From NCBI GenBank assembly GCA_003527965.1, contig DPVY01000245.1:1-12906 (forward strand): a stretch of DNA of 12,906 nucleotides. Reading direction: 5' to 3'. This document shows positions 1 through 8,402 of this stretch, in pieces. Source of the DNA: Fidelibacterota bacterium. Its GTDB lineage: Bacteria; Fidelibacterota; UBA2242. How positions within the stretch are numbered: position 1 is the first letter of the stretch; each line of letters opens with the position of its first letter. The position numbers were made by a program, and so were the translations under genes. The notes under the pieces were generated by a model. The model ran no database searches. It was not told the origin of the DNA and worked only from the letters and a program-made list of their open reading frames with translations.

Positions 1-2721
1 TTGAAATATCTTGACCATTTTGTGAGGGAACATCAATTTGCATCCAGTTCGACTATCCTGCAATTGGCGAATTCCATACTGGAAGAAAAAGGCCGGCTGC
101 CGGTCGGTAACCTCCTGGTCGTTGACGGATTTTATGAATATAATCCTGTGCAGAAAAGTTTTTTGAAAAATCTGATTCCCTTATATAATCGGGTATTTAT
201 ATATACACCTGACAGAACAACGTCTCACCCGGTGTTCAATTATTTACAGCCTATTAATGAGGAAGTAGAATGCAATTCTGAAATTGTCATTTCGCCGGCT
301 CTCAAATCAATGACATTTTTCAATCATCTCGCAGATTCTACATTCCGGAATCAGTTTAAGAAGACAAAATCTCTGTCCGACCGGGTACCCATATTACATG
401 ACAATAACTGGGAAATATTTGATGCTAAAATTGTCCGTTGTTCCACGCGCCGAAAAGAGGTGGAAACTGCCACCCGATCAATCAGGCACTGGCTTAATGG
501 CGGGCCAGCTCTAGATCGTATTGCGGTGTTGTTCAGGGGAGGGTTTAACTATTCGAAGCTGATCCGTCTGGTTTTTCCACACTATGGTTTACCGGTGCCC
601 GATAAAGATCGAAAATTATCTGATACAATTCCTGTCCGGCTAATTCAAAAAGTATTGGAGATAAACGAAAAAAGATTTACTCATGAAAGCATTGTTGATT
701 TAGCGCGCTTTTCCGATATCCGCCGGTATTACGGTGCCGAAATTATCCAAAAATTTGAATATAAGTCGGCGAGTTGGGGGCTTTCCTTTGGTAATGACAC
801 CTGGATCAAACAGCTGGAACGCCGCAAAGAACACCTGAGAACATTAATAGATTCAGGTATGGATGATGATCGGGACAAAGCACACTTTGCAAAAGAGATT
901 GACGATATTGATGAAATTTATCCGGTACTCAGTCAATTTCTAAAGGATATTAGTTTACCTGAAAAAACCGACTGGATGCAGTACGGCAATATTATTTTAA
1001 AGTTGCTTGAAAAGTATTTTGACCAAAAAGACAGCCCGGAAGATGATATTGAGGCTGTCGATAATATTCGTTCCGTATGCCGGAAGATGATCGTCTTAAG
1101 CGACCGGAATAATGCCGTATGTCTAAGGCATTTTACGATGGCCTTTAATATTCTGACGGATTCTATTGCTTTGGAACAGTCCGTCCGGCAACCTGGCTCA
1201 AAAATTTTGTTTTCCGACATCATGAATGCTCGGGGAGAACAGTTTGACAATGTAGTTATCCTGGGAATGATTGATGGTGAATTTCCCATTAAGCGACGGG
1301 AAAATCCAATATTGAATAAACGGCAACGGAATGAATTCAATGAGCGATTCAGCGTTGAAGTATTTTCGTCAACCGGAACAAATATCGCCGAAGAAAAATA
1401 TTTATTTTATCAGGTTTTAAACCAGGTTAGTTCGGCGCTGTTGATTACTTATCCTCAGTCCGACAGTAGTGGGCATAGCTATACGGAATCTCCCTTTCTG
1501 AATGAAATAATGGGATTTGCCGACAGCAGTGATTCGGGCGGTCGGGTCTCTTATGAAACCGTTCCGGCATCTGCAGTCATTCCTGAAATAGGCAAGGCGG
1601 CATCTGCAGCTGAAATCGAATGGAATATTTTTCAGCGGCATTGGAGATCGGCGGATCTTCATTTTCTCAGGGAATTTATTCCTAAGGAAAAGTTCGATAG
1701 TTTGTCTTTAAAAATCAGAATCGAAAATCTGCGCAGGGAAAACATACCGACAGAATGGAGTGGCGTTTTAAATTTATCCAGATCCTTTGAAGAGTGTTTT
1801 GAAAAGCTGTTATCCGTAACGCAGATACAGCAATATGCGTGGTGTCCTTTTCTTTATCTTTGCCGGTATGTCTGGAAAGTGGACACGGTTGAAGAACCTA
1901 CCGCGGAGTTACCACCCTTATCCGAGGGATTATTGATACATGCCTTGTTTGAGTATGTTCTGAAAAAGGCGCGTCACAATACGTTTGAACAGTGGCGGGA
2001 ATATTTGGATCGTGATCTAAACAGCGCGATTGAAGAGGCCGTTGAGTATATCGATACCCGCTTCCGAACGAAATTCGGCTTTACGGAAGATATTGTCTGG
2101 CATAAAAAATTAAATGATTTGCGGACAGGATTAAGGCTTTTTATAGAGCGGGAAAGAGAATCTCTGCAGAGCCGATTCTATCCTCAGGATCTTGAGCAGG
2201 ATATCCGCTATTTGCTGAATGTCCCTGCCGCTGATGCCGGCAAACCCGCTTTGAAAATTCCTTTCAGAGCGAGAATTGACCGGATTGACCGGAATCCCGA
2301 AGGCGATATTATGGTAATTGAATATAAACGGTCCCGTACTTCGGTTCAGGATCCTTTGAAGGGCGTTGAAGAGGGGGTTTATTTTCAGATTCCTTTTTAT
2401 CTGATAATTGCCAGTGAGAAATATCCGGATAACAAATTAGGCGGCGCCTATTCATATATCTTTTACGAAGGTAAATTAGCTAAAGGTGTCATGACCCGTC
2501 CGCATTACAGATACGTTAAAATAGTATCACCGGAGGAGATGGAGGATTTGCTGGGGCAGACCCGAAGTAAAATCATCAATATTTTACAGCAAATTCGGAC
2601 CGGTAATTTTGTATTAAATCCCTATGATCCAAAGCGTCGTTGTGAACATGGGAACTGTGAATATTATGATGTGTGCCGAATCGATACACGGCATCTGGAA
2701 ATTACCGATGAAGACGCCTGA
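1..2721 (+). CDS. addB: ATP-dependent nuclease subunit AddB, 5' end outside window
   Basis: AddB-type subunit of the AddAB helicase-nuclease, which resects double-strand breaks for RecA loading. The visible 906 residues lack the family's N-terminal Walker A region. With a usual family length of about 1100-1170 aa, the TTG at position 1 is probably an internal codon, not the start. Residues ~36-60 fit the conserved 'DGF...Q' segment. A degenerate UvrD-like C-terminal helicase part follows, with 'GEQFDNVVILGMIDGEFP' at 412-429 and 'EEKYLFY' at 464-470. The PD-(D/E)XK nuclease domain (~605-895) keeps H647, D760, E774-x-K776 and Q796/Y800, so it looks catalytically intact. C615 plus C881, C886 and C892 match the four Cys of the AddB/Dna2 Fe-S staple, but the last three are spaced C-x4-C-x5-C instead of the usual C-x2-C-x5-C. 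The partner addA starts at 4328, beyond an opposite-strand gene. No terminator is visible after the stop. Confidence 0.9.
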   Translation: MKYLDHFVREHQFASSSTILQLANSILEEKGRLPVGNLLVVDGFYEYNPVQKSFLKNLIPLYNRVFIYTPDRTTSHPVFNYLQPINEEVECNSEIVISPALKSMTFFNHLADSTFRNQFKKTKSLSDRVPILHDNNWEIFDAKIVRCSTRRKEVETATRSIRHWLNGGPALDRIAVLFRGGFNYSKLIRLVFPHYGLPVPDKDRKLSDTIPVRLIQKVLEINEKRFTHESIVDLARFSDIRRYYGAEIIQKFEYKSASWGLSFGNDTWIKQLERRKEHLRTLIDSGMDDDRDKAHFAKEIDDIDEIYPVLSQFLKDISLPEKTDWMQYGNIILKLLEKYFDQKDSPEDDIEAVDNIRSVCRKMIVLSDRNNAVCLRHFTMAFNILTDSIALEQSVRQPGSKILFSDIMNARGEQFDNVVILGMIDGEFPIKRRENPILNKRQRNEFNERFSVEVFSSTGTNIAEEKYLFYQVLNQVSSALLITYPQSDSSGHSYTESPFLNEIMGFADSSDSGGRVSYETVPASAVIPEIGKAASAAEIEWNIFQRHWRSADLHFLREFIPKEKFDSLSLKIRIENLRRENIPTEWSGVLNLSRSFEECFEKLLSVTQIQQYAWCPFLYLCRYVWKVDTVEEPTAELPPLSEGLLIHALFEYVLKKARHNTFEQWREYLDRDLNSAIEEAVEYIDTRFRTKFGFTEDIVWHKKLNDLRTGLRLFIERERESLQSRFYPQDLEQDIRYLLNVPAADAGKPALKIPFRARIDRIDRNPEGDIMVIEYKRSRTSVQDPLKGVEEGVYFQIPFYLIIASEKYPDNKLGGAYSYIFYEGKLAKGVMTRPHYRYVKIVSPEEMEDLLGQTRSKIINILQQIRTGNFVLNPYDPKRRCEHGNCEYYDVCRIDTRHLEITDEDA

Positions 2722-2722
2722 A

Positions 2723-4231
2723 TCAGATAAAAAGGCTATAAAGAAGAAGAACAAGCAGGGCGCCCGATGTTGTGCAGGCAAAATTGACAACGTCATTATC
2801 AATCCAGCGGATACCGCTGATCAATTTGGTTTTATATCTTTTACAGTGGATCAGTTTTTCAGTTGTTTTTTGACAGTTTGGACAGCGATATTGAGCCTGA
2901 ATGGTAGCGCCTATGATAGAATCAATCAGGGCGCCGCTGATACCGCTGATTGCGATGATACTGAATAATTGGATTATGGATGCGTTAATCGGGAATATTC
3001 CGCTTAAAGTCAAGATTCCGGCGCCCATAAAAAAACCGGAAGTTCCGAGAGCAGTGACTCCGCCCGAAGTACCCACCGGGACTTTATTGAATGTCAGAAT
3101 ATGCCGGGGTTCTTTTTTTGAAAATATGCCGATCTCGGTTCCCCAGGTATCTGCCGTTGCTGCTGCCAGCGAGCCGAGGAACATCAGGTAATACAGATCA
3201 TTGGATGTGAAGTGATATAGAATCGCCATGATCAGGGCGATGCCGCCGTTGGCGTAAACCTGCATGATATCCCGCCGGCTGCCTTTCTCGACCATTCCTT
3301 TGAGAATGGTCCGTTTCAATTTTCCGATTTTTGACAGAATCGACGATAAAATAAAAAATGTTGCCATGGGAATAACCCAGAAAATACCGCCAATGGAAAA
3401 GACAATCGAACCGAGCAACATCGCTCCCGCCGTACCGCCAAGGGTTAAGGCTTTTAATCGGTATGCCGTGAAAGCCAGCAAAAATGAAAAACTTATCCAG
3501 CCGGCGGTTGTTAATTGCTCTGGAAAAGTTGTGTGCAGCATGACATCCAGCATGAGAGCGCTGAAAAGAGGCAGCGTCAAATTATCAGAGCCGGCAAAGG
3601 AAATGGACTCGCTCAGAGCGGCAACAACCGCGACGGCAAATCCGATGAGAAACAGACTGCCCGGGGCTAATATTTCATTTCCCTGCAAAGAACGCAAGAC
3701 CGGTAAAGTGAGTATTGTAATGAGAAAAGCGCTGATAAAAACAGTTAACGAACCAGGCAGAGATTTTTTATCCTTCCAGAAGATAAATTCCAGGGGCTTT
3801 TTCGCGTGAGCTCCGATAATAGAAGCGAGTGGATCGGAAAGCGTCATAATGAGCATCCCGATTATTAAGATAGCCGGATTGGAGGTCCAGTAAAGCAGGA
3901 TGAGTAACAGATATGAAACAGGAAAAAACACCGTACCCAGCGAAAAACGCGCAGTCGTATGCATTCCTTTCATCTGGCCGGCCCGAAGGGCGACGGCATT
4001 GAGAATAATAAAAATACCGGCAAGAACAGCCGGCGGAACCGGAGATTTAAATATAAAAGGGCTTAGTATGACTAATAAGCCGACGCCGACATGGACAAAC
4101 TGGCGGGTGTTTTCACCCGAGATATTCAATTGTCTACGGAAAACCTCACTAAAGAATACGAAACCCAGGATTATTCCCAGAAATATCCCGAAAGTAATCC
4201 ACTCTGAACTAAAAGGCTGGTATATTGGCAC
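2723..4231 (-). CDS. Fused phytol/dolichol-kinase-like and DUF92 (VTE6/TMEM19-like) integral membrane protein
   Basis: A 502-aa, almost wholly hydrophobic membrane protein that appears to join two families. The N-terminal ~240 residues resemble CTP-dependent prenol kinases (plant phytol kinase VTE5, dolichol kinase): RQFVH at 43-47, SDPLAS at 132-137, KDKKSLPGS at 153-161 and SDNLTLP at 215-221. From ~245 to the end it resembles DUF92 (TMEM19; plant VTE6, a phytyl-phosphate kinase): TADTWGTEIG at 359-368, GTSGG at 387-391, a Cys cluster (C450, C453, H462, C463) and GIRWIDNDVVNF at 473-484. In plants VTE5 and VTE6 act in sequence to make phytyl diphosphate, so one chain could do both steps here. 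The substrate (phytol, geranylgeraniol, farnesol or a longer polyprenol) cannot be read from the sequence. Start choice: AGGGAG at 4242-4237 lies 5 nt before the GTG at 4231-4229; a GTG at 4237 would overlap that site. Its stop is one base from the addB stop. Confidence 0.85.
   Translation of the reverse strand: MPIYQPFSSEWITFGIFLGIILGFVFFSEVFRRQLNISGENTRQFVHVGVGLLVILSPFIFKSPVPPAVLAGIFIILNAVALRAGQMKGMHTTARFSLGTVFFPVSYLLLILLYWTSNPAILIIGMLIMTLSDPLASIIGAHAKKPLEFIFWKDKKSLPGSLTVFISAFLITILTLPVLRSLQGNEILAPGSLFLIGFAVAVVAALSESISFAGSDNLTLPLFSALMLDVMLHTTFPEQLTTAGWISFSFLLAFTAYRLKALTLGGTAGAMLLGSIVFSIGGIFWVIPMATFFILSSILSKIGKLKRTILKGMVEKGSRRDIMQVYANGGIALIMAILYHFTSNDLYYLMFLGSLAAATADTWGTEIGIFSKKEPRHILTFNKVPVGTSGGVTALGTSGFFMGAGILTLSGIFPINASIIQLFSIIAISGISGALIDSIIGATIQAQYRCPNCQKTTEKLIHCKRYKTKLISGIRWIDNDVVNFACTTSGALLVLLLYSLFI
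4218..4226 (+). promoter_or_regulatory. Possible extended -10 promoter for addA
   Basis: TGG followed by TATATT fits an extended -10 element (TGn plus a 5/6 hexamer). No -35 hexamer is recognisable at the right distance upstream. It sits over the first codons of the divergent kinase gene and would start a leader of about 95 nt before addA. It is the only plus-strand candidate I found in front of addA, and it is weak. Confidence 0.25.
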
Positions 4232-4236
4232 TGTCA

Positions 4237-4242
4237 CTCCCT
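4237..4242 (-). promoter_or_regulatory. Shine-Dalgarno site that decides the kinase-fusion start
   Basis: The minus strand reads AGGGAG followed by TGACA and then GTG (4231-4229). The 5-nt spacing favours this GTG over the in-frame GTG at 4237-4235, which lies partly inside the site. Confidence 0.6.
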
Positions 4243-4257
4243 GTTTACTTGGGGATT

Positions 4258-4286
4258 ATTTTAAAGAATTTACATATATTTTTCAA
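4258..4286 (-). promoter_or_regulatory. Sigma70-like promoter for the kinase-fusion gene
   Basis: On the minus strand TTGAAA (4286-4281) is followed after exactly 17 bp by TAAAAT (4263-4258). Each hexamer matches 5 of 6 bases of the sigma70 consensus. Transcription would begin near 4251, giving a leader of about 20 nt that carries the AGGGAG site. It lies in the 96-bp divergent region shared with addA. This is the best-formed promoter in the window, but it is a sequence match only. Confidence 0.6.
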
Positions 4287-4327
4287 GTTATTAAAACAAA
4301 GATTCAATTGTAGAAATTTATGAAACC

Positions 4328-7300
4328 ATGAATGATTATCAAGCAGCACGAGAACAGATTAATGATTCCTGCCTGGTTTCGGCTTCCGCCGGGACCGGGA
4401 AAACCAGAGTTCTGGTGGAACGTTATCTGAATATATTGAAAAGCAAGCAGACCGGAATTGAAGAGATAATTGCAATTACGTTTACTGAAAAAGCCGCCGG
4501 TGAGATGAAAGATCGAATTCGACAGGCTATCCGTGATGCGGATGATTCTGCCAATTTACCTGTACCGGAGCTTTTGGACAGATTAAACACAGCACCCATT
4601 TCGACCATTCACGGCTTCTGCGCCCGGGTTCTTCAGGAAAATATCGGTGAGATTGATCTTGATCCGCAATTCAGAATTATTGATGAAATTGAGGACTCAA
4701 TCCTCCGGAAAGAATCGCTTGATTTTTTTCTGCATCGAAAACTCCGGGATAAGGAAGAGAGTATTCTGCCGTTAATGAGTCATTTTGACCTTTATCAGAT
4801 TCGCGATATGCTGGATGGTATTTGGGAAAAACGGGCGGACGGTCTTAAATATCTTGATAGTATTAGTGCCCGGCAACCGGATGAACTTTTGGAACAGTTT
4901 AAATTGGACTGGGAGCGTTATACCCTGCAATTGCTTGACGACTTTTTTCGTGAGCCCCTTGTGGCGGATGCGCTTGTTCAGTTTAGAAAATTCAGCGCAA
5001 CCCCCGAGGATTCTCTTCAAAAATCAATTACGATTATTCAGAACGCAGAAAAATGTGTCGAGCGAAAGATCGTACCGTCATCGCTTTGGGATAAATCTCT
5101 GAATAGCGCATTTAATTCAACCCGTAAAGGTCGTAAGGAAAATTGGGGAAGCGAGCTGGAAGAATTGCGTGATCTGTTTGGTGTGTTGAAAGACAAATGG
5201 AGTGTGATTAAAGAAAAGTTGTATCCCTTTGATGAGAATATAGAACGGCGCAATGTAGTATTGCTCAGCGCTTTCAGCCGGCTGGCCCGGGAGTGGCTCC
5301 ATTATTATCAAAATATTCTTAAAAACAAAGGTGTGATCGATTTTTCCGGTCTTGAAGTTGAAACCGAGCGGTTTTTATCAGGTGGTTCGGCTGCCGCCCG
5401 GAAATTTGCTCAACGCTACACTCATCTTTTAGTCGATGAATTTCAGGATATCAGTCCCGTCCAAAATCGGATATTTGAAGCGTTGATTAATTTAAATCAT
5501 CGGTTTATAAGTTTTTTTGTCGGCGATGAAAAGCAGTCGATTTACCGGTTTCGCGGGGCGGAGGTAGAAATCTTCAATAATCGTAAAAAATTAAAACCGC
5601 CTTTATATTTAGATGAAAATTTTCGGAGTGTTAAGGGGCTGATTGATTTCTACAACTCCTTTTTCCGGTTTTTATTTGATACCTCTTCATCAAAAGCTAA
5701 CTACGAAGTGAGCTACGATGCTCCGGTGAAAACGAGTGATGTAACACCTGCCGAAAAGCCGGTCACAGAACTACTTGTTGTCGACACAGAACAGGATGAA
5801 ACTACGGAAGCAGACAAAGCGGCGGGGACCGGGAATTTCTCAAACGTGCAAGCGGAAGCAACGCAAATTATTCAGCGGATGATAGAACTGCACCAAAAGC
5901 CTATTGTCAAACAAAAAGAGGGCGGTTTGCGCCCGGCTGAATGGCTGGATTTCACAATTCTGCTGCGGTCGCGAAATCACCAAAACATCTATGAAATGGT
6001 CCTGCAGAAAGCCGGAATCCCTTATTATGTCAGCTCGGGGTTGGGGTTCTATCAGCGCCGGGAGGTACTGGATGTTATCAATTTTATCCGGGTACTGTTG
6101 AACTGGTATGACGAAAGCGCTTTAATCGCGACATTGCGTTCTCCCATGGTGGGTATTAGCGATAAAGCCCTGTTTTCATTCACGACCGGCAAGGGGCTCA
6201 TGGATGGAATCCGGAAAATTCTGGATAACGATCTGAATCATATCGGAAATATTGATCAACATTATATCCAACAAATCCGGGATTTTCACGCTCTTTATAA
6301 AAGGTTATATGATAAGACTTCCATTTTGACAACTGCGGAATTGATCCGGGAAATTCTTAATGAGACGGACTATCTGTCAATATTGGCGGCTTTTCCGGAC
6401 GGTCAGCAAAGTATTGCAAATGTGTTGAAATTGGTTGATCTTGCCCTTGAGTGGAGCGCTGTACAGGAAATTAGTCCCGTGGATTTTCTGCGGCGGATTC
6501 AGCTGTATCAAACAATGCAGATTCGGGAGGGTGAAGCCAACCTGAGTTCGGAGATCGAAGACAGTGTCACAATCATGACCATTCATGCCTCGAAAGGGCT
6601 CTCTTTTCCGATTGTAATTGTTCCGCAATTGGCGGCTAATATTAAATCCAATAAAAATCGTCTTCTGTTTCATTATTCCGATGGAATTGCACTAAACCTT
6701 AAGACATCATTTCGGAAAGAACATTCGTTCATCTATCAATATTTATCCCAAATCGATCATGAGCGGTCATTGGCTGAAGAAAGACGCCTTCTATATGTGG
6801 CGGCAACACGGGCGGAATCTTACCTGATACTGTCAACAATTCAGAAATCCGGCGGGAAATCAAAGAACTCTTTATGGCGGATGATCGAGCCGTTTTTCGA
6901 CAATTCACCGGAAGACTTATATGTTAAACGCGAAAATAGTCTCGAAGATTTGGAGGCAATTTTCAAAAATCTTCGACCGCAATCGGAAAACATTATCTGT
7001 GAATTGTCGGAGTCTGATAAGATAAGGCTAAAAGAAACGGTATTGCCGGTCTCTGTCAAAACCGGTATCGAAAAGATTACGCCGACGGCATTTGCCGGCT
7101 GGGTCGTGAATCATTATGGAAAAATAGCCCCATACCCGCGCGAAACGGCACAGCCGGAATTGACGCTTTCTGAAAAGACTCTGTCCGCAATGGAATTGGG
7201 AACGCTGATTCACCGGGCGTTCAGCTGGTGGGATTTTCAGAATACAGGTTCCTTACTTGAATATACCGAGCAACTATTGAGGCCCTATTTTCTGCAACCT

Positions 7301-7759
7301 GATGAAAAGGAAAAGACTATAAACAGAATTAGAGCATGGGGGAATAACCTTCTGAATCCGTCCAATTCACTTTACGGTCTGATGAACTCAGCTGCCCAAA
7401 TAGACCGTGAAATCGATATCGACGCGATCCTGTTTGATGTTTTGATCGAAGGAAAAATCGATCTGCTTTTAAAAATGTCGTCCAATGACTATGTCGTTAT
7501 CGATTTTAAATCCGATTATATCCGGGATTATCCCAATGATTCTTTGTTAACCAAGTATAACGCACAACTGAACCTGTATGCCTTGATGTTAAATCGCTGG
7601 TCCAAAGTAACTGTCGCCAAGACCGGTCTTTACTTTATTCGTAATGGGTTGCTGATTGAGCAGATTGTGGATGAAGAGCTCCTGAAAAAAACAGAAAATC
7701 AACTAAGGCTAATGATTCGGGATTTGTCGGAAAATATATCTGAACCTGTTCTGTCATAA
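4328..7759 (+). CDS. addA: ATP-dependent helicase/nuclease subunit AddA
   Basis: The SF1A (UvrD-like) helicase and nuclease subunit of AddAB; 1143 aa, close to the usual ~1200. Motifs in order: Walker A ASAGTGKT at 19-26 (K25); Ia around TFTEKAAGEM; Ib STIHGFC; Walker B VDEFQD at 369-374; III GDEKQSIYRFRGAE; IV DENFRS; V MTIHASKGLSFP at 750-761; VI RRLLYVAATRA at 819-829. The C-terminal RecB-type nuclease domain keeps H962, D1045, D1059-F-K1061 and Q1080/Y1084, so it should cut. An acidic low-complexity stretch (~475-505) looks like a linker before the 2A/2B part. The Met codon at 4328 lies directly before the Q-motif region (YQAAREQI), and no strong Shine-Dalgarno is seen. AddB, its obligate partner, is encoded at 1-2721 on the same strand, separated by the opposite-strand kinase gene. 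The gap to the next gene is 79 nt with no hairpin terminator, so read-through into the sigma operon is possible. Confidence 0.95.
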   Translation: MNDYQAAREQINDSCLVSASAGTGKTRVLVERYLNILKSKQTGIEEIIAITFTEKAAGEMKDRIRQAIRDADDSANLPVPELLDRLNTAPISTIHGFCARVLQENIGEIDLDPQFRIIDEIEDSILRKESLDFFLHRKLRDKEESILPLMSHFDLYQIRDMLDGIWEKRADGLKYLDSISARQPDELLEQFKLDWERYTLQLLDDFFREPLVADALVQFRKFSATPEDSLQKSITIIQNAEKCVERKIVPSSLWDKSLNSAFNSTRKGRKENWGSELEELRDLFGVLKDKWSVIKEKLYPFDENIERRNVVLLSAFSRLAREWLHYYQNILKNKGVIDFSGLEVETERFLSGGSAAARKFAQRYTHLLVDEFQDISPVQNRIFEALINLNHRFISFFVGDEKQSIYRFRGAEVEIFNNRKKLKPPLYLDENFRSVKGLIDFYNSFFRFLFDTSSSKANYEVSYDAPVKTSDVTPAEKPVTELLVVDTEQDETTEADKAAGTGNFSNVQAEATQIIQRMIELHQKPIVKQKEGGLRPAEWLDFTILLRSRNHQNIYEMVLQKAGIPYYVSSGLGFYQRREVLDVINFIRVLLNWYDESALIATLRSPMVGISDKALFSFTTGKGLMDGIRKILDNDLNHIGNIDQHYIQQIRDFHALYKRLYDKTSILTTAELIREILNETDYLSILAAFPDGQQSIANVLKLVDLALEWSAVQEISPVDFLRRIQLYQTMQIREGEANLSSEIEDSVTIMTIHASKGLSFPIVIVPQLAANIKSNKNRLLFHYSDGIALNLKTSFRKEHSFIYQYLSQIDHERSLAEERRLLYVAATRAESYLILSTIQKSGGKSKNSLWRMIEPFFDNSPEDLYVKRENSLEDLEAIFKNLRPQSENIICELSESDKIRLKETVLPVSVKTGIEKITPTAFAGWVVNHYGKIAPYPRETAQPELTLSEKTLSAMELGTLIHRAFSWWDFQNTGSLLEYTEQLLRPYFLQPDEKEKTINRIRAWGNNLLNPSNSLYGLMNSAAQIDREIDIDAILFDVLIEGKIDLLLKMSSNDYVVIDFKSDYIRDYPNDSLLTKYNAQLNLYALMLNRWSKVTVAKTGLYFIRNGLLIEQIVDEELLKKTENQLRLMIRDLSENISEPVLS

Positions 7760-7838
7760 AGAATAGATAAAAACGTTCAAGGATTCTGATCGATTAATTT
7801 TTCATTGAGTAAATCTTTTAACTTTTAAGGCTTGCTAA

Positions 7839-8402
7839 GTGTCAAAAGGGCATGAAAAAGAGAAGGGTAATTTGAATCCGGATAATACGAGGCAATACGA
7901 TGCAGATTCGTTCAACAGATTGGTTCTTGAAAATCAGGAGAAGATATACAGCCTTTTCCGGCGCATGGTTGCTTCGCATGATGAGGCGGATGACTTGACC
8001 CAGGAGACATTTATTAAAGTGTATAAGAACTTATCAAAATTTCGCCGGGAATCAGCGCCTTTCACCTGGATTTACAGGATCGCGGTAAATACCGGTATCA
8101 ATTATCTGCGCAGACAAAAAGCCCGGCAATATATCGGGCTTGATTCTGCTAACCTGAAATCGGGTGACGATGTGAATCACAATTCCGAATTGACAAACAG
8201 ATTGTTGCAAAAAGCGCTAAAAAAAATATCTCCTAAGCAACAAATGGTAATTATTCTCAGATCATATCAGGGATTGCCATTCAAAGAGGTGGCAAACATA
8301 ATGGAGTCAACGGAAAATGCCGCGAAGGTCAATTTTTCCCACGCTCTGAAGAGTTTAAAAAGAGTTTTGGAGAATATGGGAGCCAGCTATGAAAGCATGT
8401 AA
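7839..8402 (+). CDS. ECF-type RNA polymerase sigma factor
   Basis: A 187-aa sigma70-family factor with only regions 2 and 4, the ECF (RpoE-like) architecture. Region 2 is at ~25-93, with the core-binding segment DDLTQETFIKVY at 51-62 and W77 in the promoter-melting part. Region 4 is at ~126-178, a helix-turn-helix with ISPKQQMVIILR followed by GLPFKEVANIM. It binds core polymerase and directs it to stress promoters while its membrane partner does not hold it. The start is GTG; AAGG at 7827-7830 lies 8 nt upstream. It is the first gene of a four-gene operon, and its last 14 bases overlap the anti-sigma gene. I see no clear autoregulatory ECF promoter in the 79-nt upstream gap. The exact ECF subgroup cannot be assigned by eye. 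Confidence 0.9.
   Translation: MSKGHEKEKGNLNPDNTRQYDADSFNRLVLENQEKIYSLFRRMVASHDEADDLTQETFIKVYKNLSKFRRESAPFTWIYRIAVNTGINYLRRQKARQYIGLDSANLKSGDDVNHNSELTNRLLQKALKKISPKQQMVIILRSYQGLPFKEVANIMESTENAAKVNFSHALKSLKRVLENMGASYESM

Noticed and set aside
2624..4313. Several plus-strand reading frames of 96-181 codons across the kinase gene
   Set aside because: They are antisense to a well-supported membrane protein, lack ribosome sites and have low-complexity composition mirroring the hydrophobic codons.
4320..4331. Three-codon mini frame (ATG AAA CCA TGA) overlapping the addA start
   Set aside because: It could be a coupling leader, but it has no Shine-Dalgarno and is short enough to be chance.
1..7759. 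addAB considered as part of a defence island
   Set aside because: Both are standard recombination-repair genes with intact motifs, and no restriction, toxin or other defence gene is visible beside them.
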